Shown: piece after piece, positions 1 through 10,055 of the stretch
Numbering within the stretch: position 1 is the first letter of the stretch
Layout: each line of letters begins with the position of its first letter
NCBI GenBank assembly: GCA_003116975.1
Contig: BGKB01000057.1
Location: forward strand, 62,001-126,000
Reading direction: 5' to 3'
DNA from: Aurantiochytrium sp. KH105
Taxonomy: Eukaryota > Sar > Bigyra > Thraustochytrida > Thraustochytriidae
DNA length: 64,000 nucleotides
The notes under the pieces: model-generated
What the model was told of the DNA's origin: nothing
Databases searched by the model: none
The model's input: only the letters and a program-made list of their open reading frames with translations
Made by a program: the position numbers and the translations under genes

Positions 1-1256
1 TTGACTTCTTTCATGGCCGGTGAGTTGGGCGCAATATCGAGGCGGAGGAATTGCCGGCGCTTGGGCGGTAGCTGGCGTAGAACGTTGCGCTTTTGGCGGC
101 GCACGAGCAGGCCCTGAAGACGCTCATGCAGCTCCTCGAGGTTTGAGGCGCCGTTGAGGTCCATGCCCCAGGGGCGCCGCGTTGGTTTGCAAAAGCGCCG
201 GGTAAAGGCTGTATACTGTGGGAAGAGGTCTGGCCGAAGCGCGTGGACTTGTGTCCAGAGCTCAATGGGGCGCGCGAGGGCTGGCGTGCCGCTGAGCAAA
301 GCGACGCGACGTGCGGCCTTGAGGACGGGCGCAAGCATTTTCGTGCGCAGAGCAGAGGAGCTCTTGAGGTAGTGACTCTCGTCGACGACAACGACCCCAA
401 ACTTGCGCGCCTCAATGGCGGCGGCCACCTTGCTCCCGCGTGCGAACATGCCATAGGTGATGATGGTGACGGGCTTGTCGAGATCGCCAGGAAAGGAACG
501 CGACTTGACGACGTTAATGTCGCCGGGCTGCAGGCTCGGGGCCCACTGTTCGAGCTCGTCGGCCCAATTCAATTTGACGGACGAAGGGGCCACGATGAGC
601 AGTGGCCACTCGTTGCGAAAGGCGAGAGCAAATCCAATCGCCTGCACAGTTTTACCGAGGCCCATTTCGTCGCCAATGAGCACTCGTCCTTTGCATTGTT
701 GGACCGCAAAGGCGACACCCTGTTTCTGGAAGGGCATGAGCATGTCAACAAAGCGCTGTTCGAGCCCGACGGTCGGGGAGACAAGGGCCTTGGAAGCCTC
801 AGCCGGAGGAAGTAGGCGCGCATCATAGAATCGATCGCGGGCGTCCTCGTTGGTTGCATTTGTTGCTTTGGAAGTGGAGTTGTCGTCATCGACGTCGTCG
901 TCGTCGCTTCGTTTTGCCTTGGTCTTTGCTTTACTTTTGGCGGGCGTTGAGGACGATGCCGCAGAGCTGCGCCCACCGAGACGTTTGAGAACCTCCAGAT
1001 TGTCGCTCATGTGGAGGCCGTCCATGGCGACGCTCTCCATGCGAGCCCATCGCGCTTGCGGAAAGCAGTCGAGGTGGAAAAACCTCGTGCCTGTACGAAA
1101 GGCGCCGCCCACGCGTTGCTGATATGTTTCGCATACGCGCAATTCGTCCTTTTGGATGGGCTTGCCGCACGCACGACCTCGGCATGCACTTCGGCCGCTC
1201 TTGCTGTACTCTACGCGCACGCCGTCGTCTCCCGCATCACCATGTGCCGTGGTCAT
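1..1256 (-). CDS. SMARCAL1-like SNF2 annealing helicase with N-terminal PARP-type zinc finger (3' part outside window)
   Basis: The frame reads from an ATG at 1256 leftward with no stop to the window edge, giving about 418 residues. Residues ~17-62 form a PARP-type zinc finger: a YSKSGRSAC lead-in, a second Cys five residues later, the GKPIQKDELRV segment, then FFHLDC (His-x2-Cys). A Ser/Asp/Lys-rich linker follows. From ~165 on is an SNF2 ATPase lobe with Walker A in GDEMGLGKTVQAI (~193), Walker B/motif II DESHYLKS, and motif III LLSGTP. The stretch through PLLIVAPSSVKLNW and LSGTPALARPIELWTQ closely matches SMARCAL1/HARP, an ATP-dependent DNA-annealing helicase acting at stalled forks. Human SMARCAL1 carries HARP repeats and an RPA-binding motif at its N-terminus; here a nick/break-sensing finger occupies that place. 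The second helicase lobe lies outside the window. The family call is secure; fork-remodelling function is inferred. Confidence 0.88.
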   Translation of the reverse strand, partial: MTTAHGDAGDDGVRVEYSKSGRSACRGRACGKPIQKDELRVCETYQQRVGGAFRTGTRFFHLDCFPQARWARMESVAMDGLHMSDNLEVLKRLGGRSSAASSSTPAKSKAKTKAKRSDDDDVDDDNSTSKATNATNEDARDRFYDARLLPPAEASKALVSPTVGLEQRFVDMLMPFQKQGVAFAVQQCKGRVLIGDEMGLGKTVQAIGFALAFRNEWPLLIVAPSSVKLNWADELEQWAPSLQPGDINVVKSRSFPGDLDKPVTIITYGMFARGSKVAAAIEARKFGVVVVDESHYLKSSSALRTKMLAPVLKAARRVALLSGTPALARPIELWTQVHALRPDLFPQYTAFTRRFCKPTRRPWGMDLNGASNLEELHERLQGLLVRRQKRNVLRQLPPKRRQFLRLDIAPNSPAMKEV

Positions 1257-2554
1257 GGAACCGGCCTGTGCACGAATCTAAATCCGCGGCCACGCCCACG
1301 GTTCTGACGAAGCAACGCGGAGAGCGTGCGGCGGACTCGAGCGAGGTGGTGCTCGTCGGCCAGCCTGCCTCTCGGCCTCTCTGGCGAGCGTGGCGTCGCT
1401 GCCAGTGTCTCGGGTCTCTGTTTGTTCGTTCCCTCGAGCGATCGAAGCACTACTCTCGTTACGGTTAAGTCGCGCAGTCTGAAGGGGCCTAGCCGAGCCT
1501 AGCACGGTCTTAGAGATCATCTGTCTGCATGGCAGGCAGGGTTATTCACGTCTTTTTCTCGCCACCGAGACAGCACAGGAATCGGCATGAGCGAGTTTTG
1601 CATAACGAAAGTTGAGATGTCAATAGTATGCAAGGCAATTTATGCTCTTGTATGCAAGGTATTCTCTGCTCGTGGCGCATTTGACGAGAAGGATTGGTCG
1701 CGTTTCGATCGACATGTACGACAAGGGCGAGAAGAACCATTGCGTACATCACCAGGTCCTATCGTCGTAAAGGTAGGCAGGCAGCCCGTCAAGATAGGTC
1801 AATGGCTCTCATTTTTCTCAACTTGAAGGCAGAGTGGGAACTCCATCTGCCTCATTGATCCAAGAACAAGGTAAAGTTAATATGCTCGCTCCGAGCCCAA
1901 TCTTGTCGCCGCATTTGCGCAAGTTCATGGCGCTCGATCTCTCGAACCCACGGTGGTGTTCATTCAACCTCTGAGCTCCTGCAATGCTCTCCAGCAGCGT
2001 CTTCCCGCTGCTCGGGAGAAAGGATTTGAGGTGAACAGCCAGGCCGAGCTTTGGACAAGCTCGACTGCGGCTGGACTCGGTCCGTCTTGAAGCCTTCTCC
2101 GATCTTCCATGATCTTTCCATTTCTCCGGCCCCAACTGCGCACAGGCTCGGAGCGGCCCGCCGTCTGAGCGCGATCCAGCTTTAGGCAGGCGCGGCCGAG
2201 TTTCTTTCTTGGCGAGTAAAAGCGCAGATGCAGATTGGTTGGTGCAGAGCAAAATCAGACAGAGCACGACAGAACCGAGCAGAGCAGAGCAGAGCAAGCA
2301 AGACAAAACTGAGGTGGGGAGCATCAAGCGCTTCGCCCAAACTAGGTCAGAGTCCAGGTCAGAGTCCAGGCCGAGAGAGGCCGAGGCGAGGCGAGGCGAG
2401 ACGAGCTTCATTTATTCCAAGGTCGACTTTTTCATCGCTCGGTCCAGCCCAAGTTCCTGTCCCATCGCGGTGACCTTGAGCGTGCTCGCCATGGGCCAAT
2501 TTCGGACAAAAGCTGCTTCGCGACCGCGCACTGGCGCACTGGCCGGTGCTGGGC

Positions 2555-2583
2555 TTCGTTCGCTCGTTCGTTCGTTCGTTCGT
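2555..2583. repeat. (GTTC)n microsatellite
   Basis: Repeated TTCG/CGTT units, with one interruption, are visible directly in the sequence. Confidence 0.85.
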
Positions 2584-3112
2584 CCCGGAGACTCTGCGTC
2601 GCCTCGTTTCGTCCGCGTTTCGCCCTCGTTCGTCTCTGCTCGAGCTTCGGTTTGAGAGGCAAGATATCGAAATAAGAGAGAGATACAGCTGCGCGAAGGG
2701 GACAAACTCCGAGGACGTGCGCTCAATTTTGGCCCATGCTTGTTGCTCAGCTGCGGAGCGAATCTAGTCGCGGCCGCTTCGTTCGCGTTTGCGTGTGCAT
2801 TGCAGCTAGCTAGCTCGCGTGGTTTGTCGGGTCGGAGCTGCGGCTCGAGTCAGTCCTCGAGCCGGGCAGCCTAGCCGCTGCAGAGAGCCTTGGGCATGCG
2901 TACATCTTCGAGCGGCCGCACCGCTCGCTCGCCTGCCCGTGACCCGGTTCTCCCCTGAACGCTCTGGGAAAAAGAGACCGTGGACGCGCGCCCAGAAAAA
3001 AACGAAGGGCAAAGTGATAAGAGGGAAAAAGAAAAAACAAAATAAGGGTCCCGTGCCAGAGGGGCGCGCGCGCGTCGAACATTTCGCCGCCGTCGATCGC
3101 TCTCGATGGTGT

Positions 3113-3154
3113 GGATGGATGGATGGATGGATTGATTGATCGATCAATCGATCG
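3113..3154. repeat. (GGAT)n grading into (GATC/ATTG)n
   Basis: Five GGAT units run into ATTG and then GATC/AATC units. A second, interrupted GGAT block occurs at 3857-3893. Confidence 0.9.
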
Positions 3155-5146
3155 AGCGTTTGTCCTCGGCCAAGAGGACGCGCGAGCAAGATGTCGCCAG
3201 AGCGGTCACGGACGCCCGGCCGACCCCCGAAACGTCGGCGGGTCCATCCAGGCTGGAACCGATGGATGGGACGTCGGCGCCGCCAACCATTCCGAGACGC
3301 TCGCCAGGCTGCCTGACGTTGCTCCTGCTCAGTGGGACGATTGGAAAGGTATTAGTGACTGGAGCACGGAGGAGCAACTGGCTGCTGTAGCTGCTGCTGT
3401 AGCTGCAGCTGCTGCAGCTGCTGGGCTTGTTCAAGATGGCCGAGGCTCTCCCGCTCGCCGTCGTCGGCCGCAGGGACATCCAAGATAGTCCGCCTCGCAA
3501 AGAGCTTGAAGGCAGTTCTCCTGAACGCCATGCAGAAATGGAGCAGAAATTGCAGCGGGGCTATCTTCGCCAGCGCTTCTCGCCAGCCACATGAGCACGG
3601 TCTTCAAGGACGGCGAGATACACCACTGCATTCGCTCTCGCTCTCTCTGTCGCTCTGCCTCAGCCACGGCCGGGGAAGAAGCTCAGAAGGAGGAGGAGAG
3701 AAACACCACGCAACCTGGCAACTCGTGGCGAGCCTCGGCATCATTGTGGAGGAAGACGAAACGTTCTCGCGATGATGGTGATGACGATGATCGCATCACA
3801 TTCAGACGATACGTAGCCTGGCCGATCCTTTGATTCTTGGATTGGTTTGTTGATTGAATGGATGGATGGATACGTAGATGGATGGATGGATGGCGATGGC
3901 TGAGCGTCCGATTGAAACGTCAGCCATCACGGCCAGTTCAATCCGCGACGACCGGAAGTTGGTTGGGTTGTTTGTGTGTTTGTTTCTTTGTTTGTTTTCT
4001 TTGCGTGTAAAATTGGTCGTTTGGTTATCCGCAGCCGCTCGTCCGCGTGGCGCTTCCCACTTCTTGTTTCTTCGTCATCGCTGTGTTCCACCAAGTCGCC
4101 CCTGTGTCAGCTTTGCGTCGCCGTCGCGAGGTCGACTGGGGGTGGATCGAGGCCGGCAAGGCCCCTTGCCCCCGTCACGCGATGCCGATCTATCTCACCG
4201 AACAGTCAAAGCCTCGCCCGCTCGGCATCGTGCAGCGCAGCGCACGCAGCCAATCTGCAGCTGCCAAAGAGAACTGCGGCTTGCTCGCTGGCTCGCTCGA
4301 TCGCTCGCCGCCAATGATTAGATAGAATGGCCTCGGTTCGCTCGCAGAAAGCTAGATTGGTAGTCGGAAGCGTAGCGCGAAGAAAGCCCGTGTTCGCGGG
4401 CGTTTGAAATGAACCAAGGGAGGAGAGATGACTAGAGCCCTTCGTCGCCCGCCGCACAGTGTTCTGCTGTTGTCACGGACGGCGCGCCGCGCTTCTACAC
4501 CGTCCCCGCGTCCGAGGCCTGGCTGGCGACTGACTCTCAGGCGTGGTGGGTCGCCAGTTTCGGAGACGCTCGCCCACGACGTGCGAGGGGCGTGTTGTCG
4601 CAGGACGGGGTAATGGTCGAACGAAGCACGCTCGCGCAAGGACGGACTTCCCTTCCCGCACAGCGACCAGCACGGCCAGCCAGCACGGTGGCAAGAGGGA
4701 GAGGACCAGCGCCCCCGGCAAGCCAGCATAGCCCTGCTGCCGAGTTTTGAGCGAGGCTTCGTGAGCTCGTACATGCAAGCGAGCTATACAGCTGCTGCTG
4801 GCAGCAAAAAAAGGACGAAAGAATGTACAAATTGATGCAATGAATGAAAGAATGAACGAAGGCATTGAATGGACTAGAACGAATGAACTCCACCCACCCC
4901 AAGATGAAAGATGAAAGAAAACAATGAACAAGCCAGCCGCACTGCCAGCCAGAACTGCGAGCCAGCTGCTCTTGTGTGCACGTTGTAGGATCCAAGATCC
5001 TCACTGCCGTGAAGTGTGTAGAGCTGTGGGATTGACTGCAGGGAAAAAAAATTCCTTTTCGCGGCTGCGTTTGTCTCTTGCTCCCTTTGTTTTTCCCCTC
5101 GCCGCGCCGCGCCTCGCTTCGTCTCACCCTCAGCTCGACGCGCCGT

Positions 5147-5186
5147 GCCGAGCCGAGCCGAGCCGAGCCGAGCCGAGCCGAGCCGA
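5147..5186. repeat. (AGCCG)n pentanucleotide repeat
   Basis: Eight perfect five-base units, followed by degenerate AGACG units. This is one of the few tracts in the window whose period is not four. Confidence 0.92.
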
Positions 5187-6778
5187 GACGAGACGAGGCA
5201 CGCCGCGCCGCGCCGGGACTGCGCTCGCCCCTTGCCCGGCGTGCAGGCGAGCGAGGTGCAGCTCGCTCTGCTGCAGCTTTGGTCGTTGCCATCGTCCGTC
5301 GTCGCGGCCGCCGCCGTCGTCTTGTTTTCACTATCGTGCAGGAGAAGCATTGTGGCTGGGGCTTTGCCTTCCCGCCTGGCTGGCAACGCCGAAGAAGTAT
5401 GAAAATCTCGCGCTAACTGCCGCGGCGACTGGCGGCTGGGCTCCCTCGCAGCCGCAGCCGCAAGCAGTGGCTGGCTGGCTGGCTGACCGGCTGGCCTTGC
5501 ACGCAATCAGCGCCGGCAGTCCATCGACCCGGCGGAGCCAGGCTGGCCGGCCTCGGCCGCTGCATGGCCTTTTCACGCCACCATAGTACGTGGGGGTCTC
5601 GCCCGGTCGGTCGTTTTCCTCCGGGTTTTGCCTTCCTTACACTGTGCGTGTTTTGCCCTCTTCCTCGTCTTCCCTGTGTCCGCCCGCTTGTCGCCTCCCC
5701 GCCATGGAACGGTGAAGATGACGCGATCGACCCCGGCTTGCGACGGCGGCGGCGCGTCGCGCCCTCCTAGCTAGCATAGCCCTGGCCTTGTTTCTCTCTA
5801 CGGAGCGCCCGTTGCGGGTCCCATGGCGCCCGCTCGCAGAGTGCCGACTGCAGTGGCTAGCTTCCGAGCGCCGCGCTGCGTGCAACGGTCACCTCGAACG
5901 AGGACATGGCAGGGTGCTCCGCGGGCGTTCACTCCATGCACCCCCATCCATCCGTCCGTCCATCCATCCATCCCATCTATCCTCCGGCCGTTGCGGTACG
6001 GTGCGGTCTCTGCTCGAATCGACCCGACCGAAGCCCGCTCGACGCGCCGATCATGGATGGGAGCACCTTGGTCGCTGTCGCTAGCTTGCATTTTCGTGCA
6101 CGCGAGTTCTGAAAGATTGACGGGTCGGGTCGCTGCAGCGGCAGCCACCCGGCTGCTGCAGCGTGCTGCTCTGGCCAACTGTCAGTGCGTGGCCATGGCG
6201 GCTGCCGATTCAACGTAGCGCTACATGCACGCACGCGTGGTCAGGGCGTCTGGAAAGGCAGGCGGACGCTAAGAACGTTGTCGTTGCCGTGGCGCTCGAC
6301 TGCTTCGCCCGCGCTGGCATCGCATCGACGGCGCGGCGCGAGCGTCGGCTTAGTTTCTTTCTCTCTGCCCTCACGGCACGTTTCGTCGAGGTGCATTCTT
6401 TCACTTTACCGCAGCTGGCTAACTGGCGGTCCGGCGCACACCCCCGCTGATTCGAAATAGCTTCGCCGCCTAATAACGACCGCCTGCGTGCCTCGGTGCA
6501 GTATACCTGCGCTGGCCGGTGGGTGGCCTGAGGCGTCTTTCGCAGCGTCCGCTGCGCGGCTGGCGGACGAATAAATGGATGGAGGCGGGAGAAGGAGGAG
6601 TCGAGAAGAAGCCAGGACCGCGAAGCAGGTAAACGGACGGCCCCAGCCAGCTTGCCTGTCTGCCAGCTAGCCGTCAGGATGCTCATCTTCTGTGGGGCCA
6701 CAGCGGCCCCGCAGCGCTGTTGGCAACATACACATCCACGGCCAGCGCTCCCGCTCTTTTTTCTCGCGCGCTCGCGCG

Positions 6779-6788
6779 CACGCACGTA

Positions 6789-6832
<44 letters not shown>

Positions 6833-6833
6833 C
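6779..6833. repeat. (GCAC)n microsatellite
   Basis: About 13 nearly perfect GCAC units, with one GTAC variant near the left end. Confidence 0.95.
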
Positions 6834-7343
6834 GACGGGCGTTCGGCGACCGGCACTGGCCGCTCTCCCCGACCGCCGGGGCGAAGTGGGCGCGCGCTGG
6901 ATCGGCAGCGCAGCGCAGGGAGGGACGGAGGGAGAGGGAGCGCGATGCGGCTCTGCACTGCGGCACGCGCGGCGCATCGCATCCTATCATGGCTCCGTAG
7001 CCATGCAAGCGAGAGACCGCAGCCACAGCCGCTGCGGGAAAAGGTGCATGCGTAAAAGGAAAATGAAAAAGAAAAGATAGAAAAGAAAGAAAGAAAAGAA
7101 GAACGAATCGAGATACTATACTTTGCTGGCTGGCCTTGTCGCGCCGAGTTCTAGGCTTATTTATGACATGACACCCACCATGGCCAGGCAGGATGAACGC
7201 CCTCGCGAATTCTCCCACCCCCGCCGCTCGAGGCGACGCGACGCGCGGAGAAGCTGGTCAACAGCGCAGTGCGTCAGATCTTGCGGCACGGGTGCCACTG
7301 ATGTGAGGCAGCGACTGACGAGGCCCGCGGCGGGCGGGCTGGC

Positions 7344-7374
<31 letters not shown>

Positions 7375-8095
7375 GCGCTGCGCTGCTCTGCGCTGCTAAA
7401 GCTGTTGCTTCTGAGAAGTTCCAGGGCGGTGGAACGGAAAAGAAGAAGCAATAAAATTTCTGGCAACCTCGATTGCTTCCGACTTTTCTTTTAGATTTCT
7501 TGCCGTTCAGTTTTGGCTAACTTATTCATCCGACTTTATCCGACTTGGCTCAACTCGACTTGGCTCCCGCTAAGCGTCCAGGGCCAAGTTAGGCAACGTG
7601 GAAGGGGCGGGCGTGAGAGGTGCTGTAGGCGGCACGGCAGGAACCGGTGGATCCTGAGGCGTGCTCCGGTTTTCGCCTCGAAGCCTCTGGCTCCGGCAAC
7701 CCGTGATGCTCATACCATCGTTTCATGGCCATCCTAACCTTCTTTCTTCATTCAGGTACCGGGGGACCCTCAGCAGCTGTCCACCCCATAGCCCGCGCAC
7801 TGTGCACACTCTCTCTCATAACACACATGCCACCCACCCACTCACTAACACCCCCCCCCCCCACACACACGCGTTTTCTATTTTGTTTTGTTTTGCCGGG
7901 TTTCATTTTCTTTATCTCCTCTTTCTGATGATTGCTCGCGCCTCACCTTGCGCGCGAGCCTGGTCGCTGTCGCTATCGCGCGCGAGGGGGGGCGCGCGCA
8001 GAGGTGTCGCGCGCCCCCTGCGCGGGCGTCCACGAGCCTGCAGGCTTGCGGCTCGACACCGGCCAGCAGCGCGGCGCCGAGCCTAGCGGAACAGG

Positions 8096-8128
8096 AGAAA
8101 GAGAAAGAAAGAAGTAAAAAAAGAAAAA

Positions 8129-8162
<34 letters not shown>
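8096..8162. repeat. (GAAA)n purine tract
   Basis: An imperfect then perfect GAAA tract. Within 200 bp to the right lies a (TGCC)n tract at 8233-8263. Confidence 0.93.
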
Positions 8163-8163
<1 letters not shown>

Positions 8164-8231
8164 CGTGTGGATGTACAAAAATGGGCGCGCGCTCCTTCCC
8201 TTGGCTTGCGCTCTGACGTAACGCGGTCTTC

Positions 8232-8263
<32 letters not shown>

Positions 8264-9097
8264 ACCGCGCGCACGCTGCTCTGGGCGGGCGAGCGAGCGA
8301 GCGGGCGAGCGGCCGCAAGCAAACTCGCTCGCCCACTCGATCGACTGACCAGCGGGAGCGAACGCGAGCAAGAAATCCAAGGCGGGACGAGCGTGAGCGC
8401 CATCCATTGTTCCTTCATTCCTGCGTTGTGGGCCCGCTCGAGACGAGCACTAAAGCAAAACAAAGCGGAGCAAAGCTTCTAAAGATTGACGGCCAGCCGA
8501 AATCCATTGCTCGATCGATCATCTCGATCGTTCAAATTCCCCAATTCCTCGTATTCGAATCCTCAGCTCGTCCCTTCGTTGGAGCCCAAACTCAACAAGC
8601 CCGGCCTGGACGGCGGGCCTGTGTCGATCTGCAGAGAACCAACCACGCTCGCAGCCTTCGCGCCCTCGAGTCCCATCTCCTCTTCCGGTCGCTCGTCCCC
8701 TCGCTGTCCAGACCGCTCGGCTCTGCTCTGCTCCGCTCCGCTCTGCGCTGGGCGGCCGGGGGCGGGGAAGCGGCGCGGCGCGGCAAGGTTGCGTTGATCG
8801 AGCTCTGCGCGAGCAGGCAAGTCTCGCGCGCAAGCGGTCGTGGGAGCGATCGCAAGTAGGAACCCGACTCCAGGCCAATACGGGAAACCTTGAACTCGTG
8901 CCTGCTGCCGACCTCGCCTCGCTGCTGCTCGTGCCGCGCGAGCAGAGCGCGGAAAGGCGAAGCGCGGCGAGCGAAAGGCGAACGCGACAGCGCACGTCGC
9001 CATACTGGTTGGCTGTCTGAGTGTCTGTGCGCGCTGTGCTTTGGTTTCCTCTGGTTTCGTTTTCTTTGCTTGGCTTTGCGCTGCCGCAAACAAGCAG

Positions 9098-9163
9098 ACG
9101 AAGAAAGAAAGAAAGAAACAAACAAACAAACAAACAAACAAACAATCAAACAAACAAACAAAC
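9098..9163. repeat. (GAAA)n-(CAAA)n compound microsatellite
   Basis: GAAA units switch to about 13 CAAA units, broken once by CAAT. A (GGCA)n block follows at 9263-9287. Confidence 0.94.
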
Positions 9164-9750
9164 TGCGTACATTCGTACTACCCGAGCTCTCCCCGGCTGC
9201 AGTCGGGCAGCCCTCGGCTCGGATCCAGCTGGGCCGGTCGAGACCAGCCAGCGAGCCTCGCGCAGGCAGGCAGGCAGGCAGGCAGGCGCCCGGGCCTGGC
9301 GAGGGCACCGCCGCGGCCAGGACGCGAGGCCGCGCCCCGTGCCGCGGAGCGAGAGCGGCCTCGATCGACGTCGCTCATCGATCGAGCAGTCGCCACACAT
9401 TTGCGCAGCACGTGCGAGCTAGCAAAACAAACCCTCGACCCGCGACTCCCGCCCGCCAGGCAGGCAGCCGGCAGACGCGACCTCGCGCGGCGCGAGGGCG
9501 CCGAGCGGAGCCGCGGCGCGCTCTGCTGGTCGCCAGGAGGCGAGGCGAGGCGAGGCGAGTTGCAGTTGTGGAGTAGAGGCGGGCTGAGACCGGGCCGTCG
9601 TCTTCGTTCGTGCGGCCGCTCGTTCCTTCGTACGAGCAACAGAGAGAGAGAGGGAGGCAGGAGGCGCGAACGACGCGCAGCGACGAAGGCGAGGAGAAGG
9701 CCTGCGCTCGGCGTGCGGCCGCGCGGGCAGGCGCTCTCGCCAGCGAGCGT

Positions 9751-9780
9751 GGATCGATCGATCGATCGATCGATCGATCA
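9751..9780. repeat. (GATC)n palindromic-unit microsatellite
   Basis: Seven perfect GATC units, about 275 bp upstream of the start of the next plus-strand gene. The unit is self-complementary. A near-identical tract sits at 55079-55109. Confidence 0.95.
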
Positions 9781-10055
9781 GTCAATCCATCGGTCTCTCT
9801 CCCTCCCTCCGTCGGGCCATCAACTATCTTATCTCTTTACTGCATACAGAGGGCCCAGACGGGTGACCTCGTGACAGAGACGAAAAAAGAAAGTGTCTGC
9901 GAGATTGTGCGGTGCGCGGACGCCGGGAGGAGGGCCGAAGCGAGCCGGGAATCGAGCGCGGCGTGGACGCGGCTGCCCGACGGTGCGGCGGCAGAGTGGA
10001 GCAGAGGTAAGGATAGAGACGCGGCGCAGACGGTTGCGCAGAGACGACGCGACAC

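Larger units (their letters stand above)
1257..10055. other. Long gene-free, microsatellite-rich interval
   Basis: I see no recognisable protein in about 8.8 kb on either strand. Open frames of up to ~320 codons exist, but all are Arg/Ser/Ala-rich translations of GC-rich or repeated DNA. The interval holds many short tandem repeats, nearly all with 4-bp units and each with a different motif; the main ones are listed separately. It lies upstream of both flanking genes (a minus-strand gene to the left, a plus-strand gene to the right), so both promoters and long 5' UTRs should be somewhere here. A sequence resembling a 3' splice site lies at 7734-7755, so an unrecognised transcript is possible. 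Confidence 0.6.

Noticed and set aside
6210-9308. Several frames of 200-320 codons in the gene desert
   Set aside because: They are composed of translated microsatellites (Cys-Val-Arg, Thr-Asn-Lys-Gln and similar cycles) and overlap on both strands.
6779-9780. Regularly repeated blocks considered as a CRISPR-like array
   Set aside because: These are simple 3-8 bp tandem repeats without spacers, and the DNA is eukaryotic.
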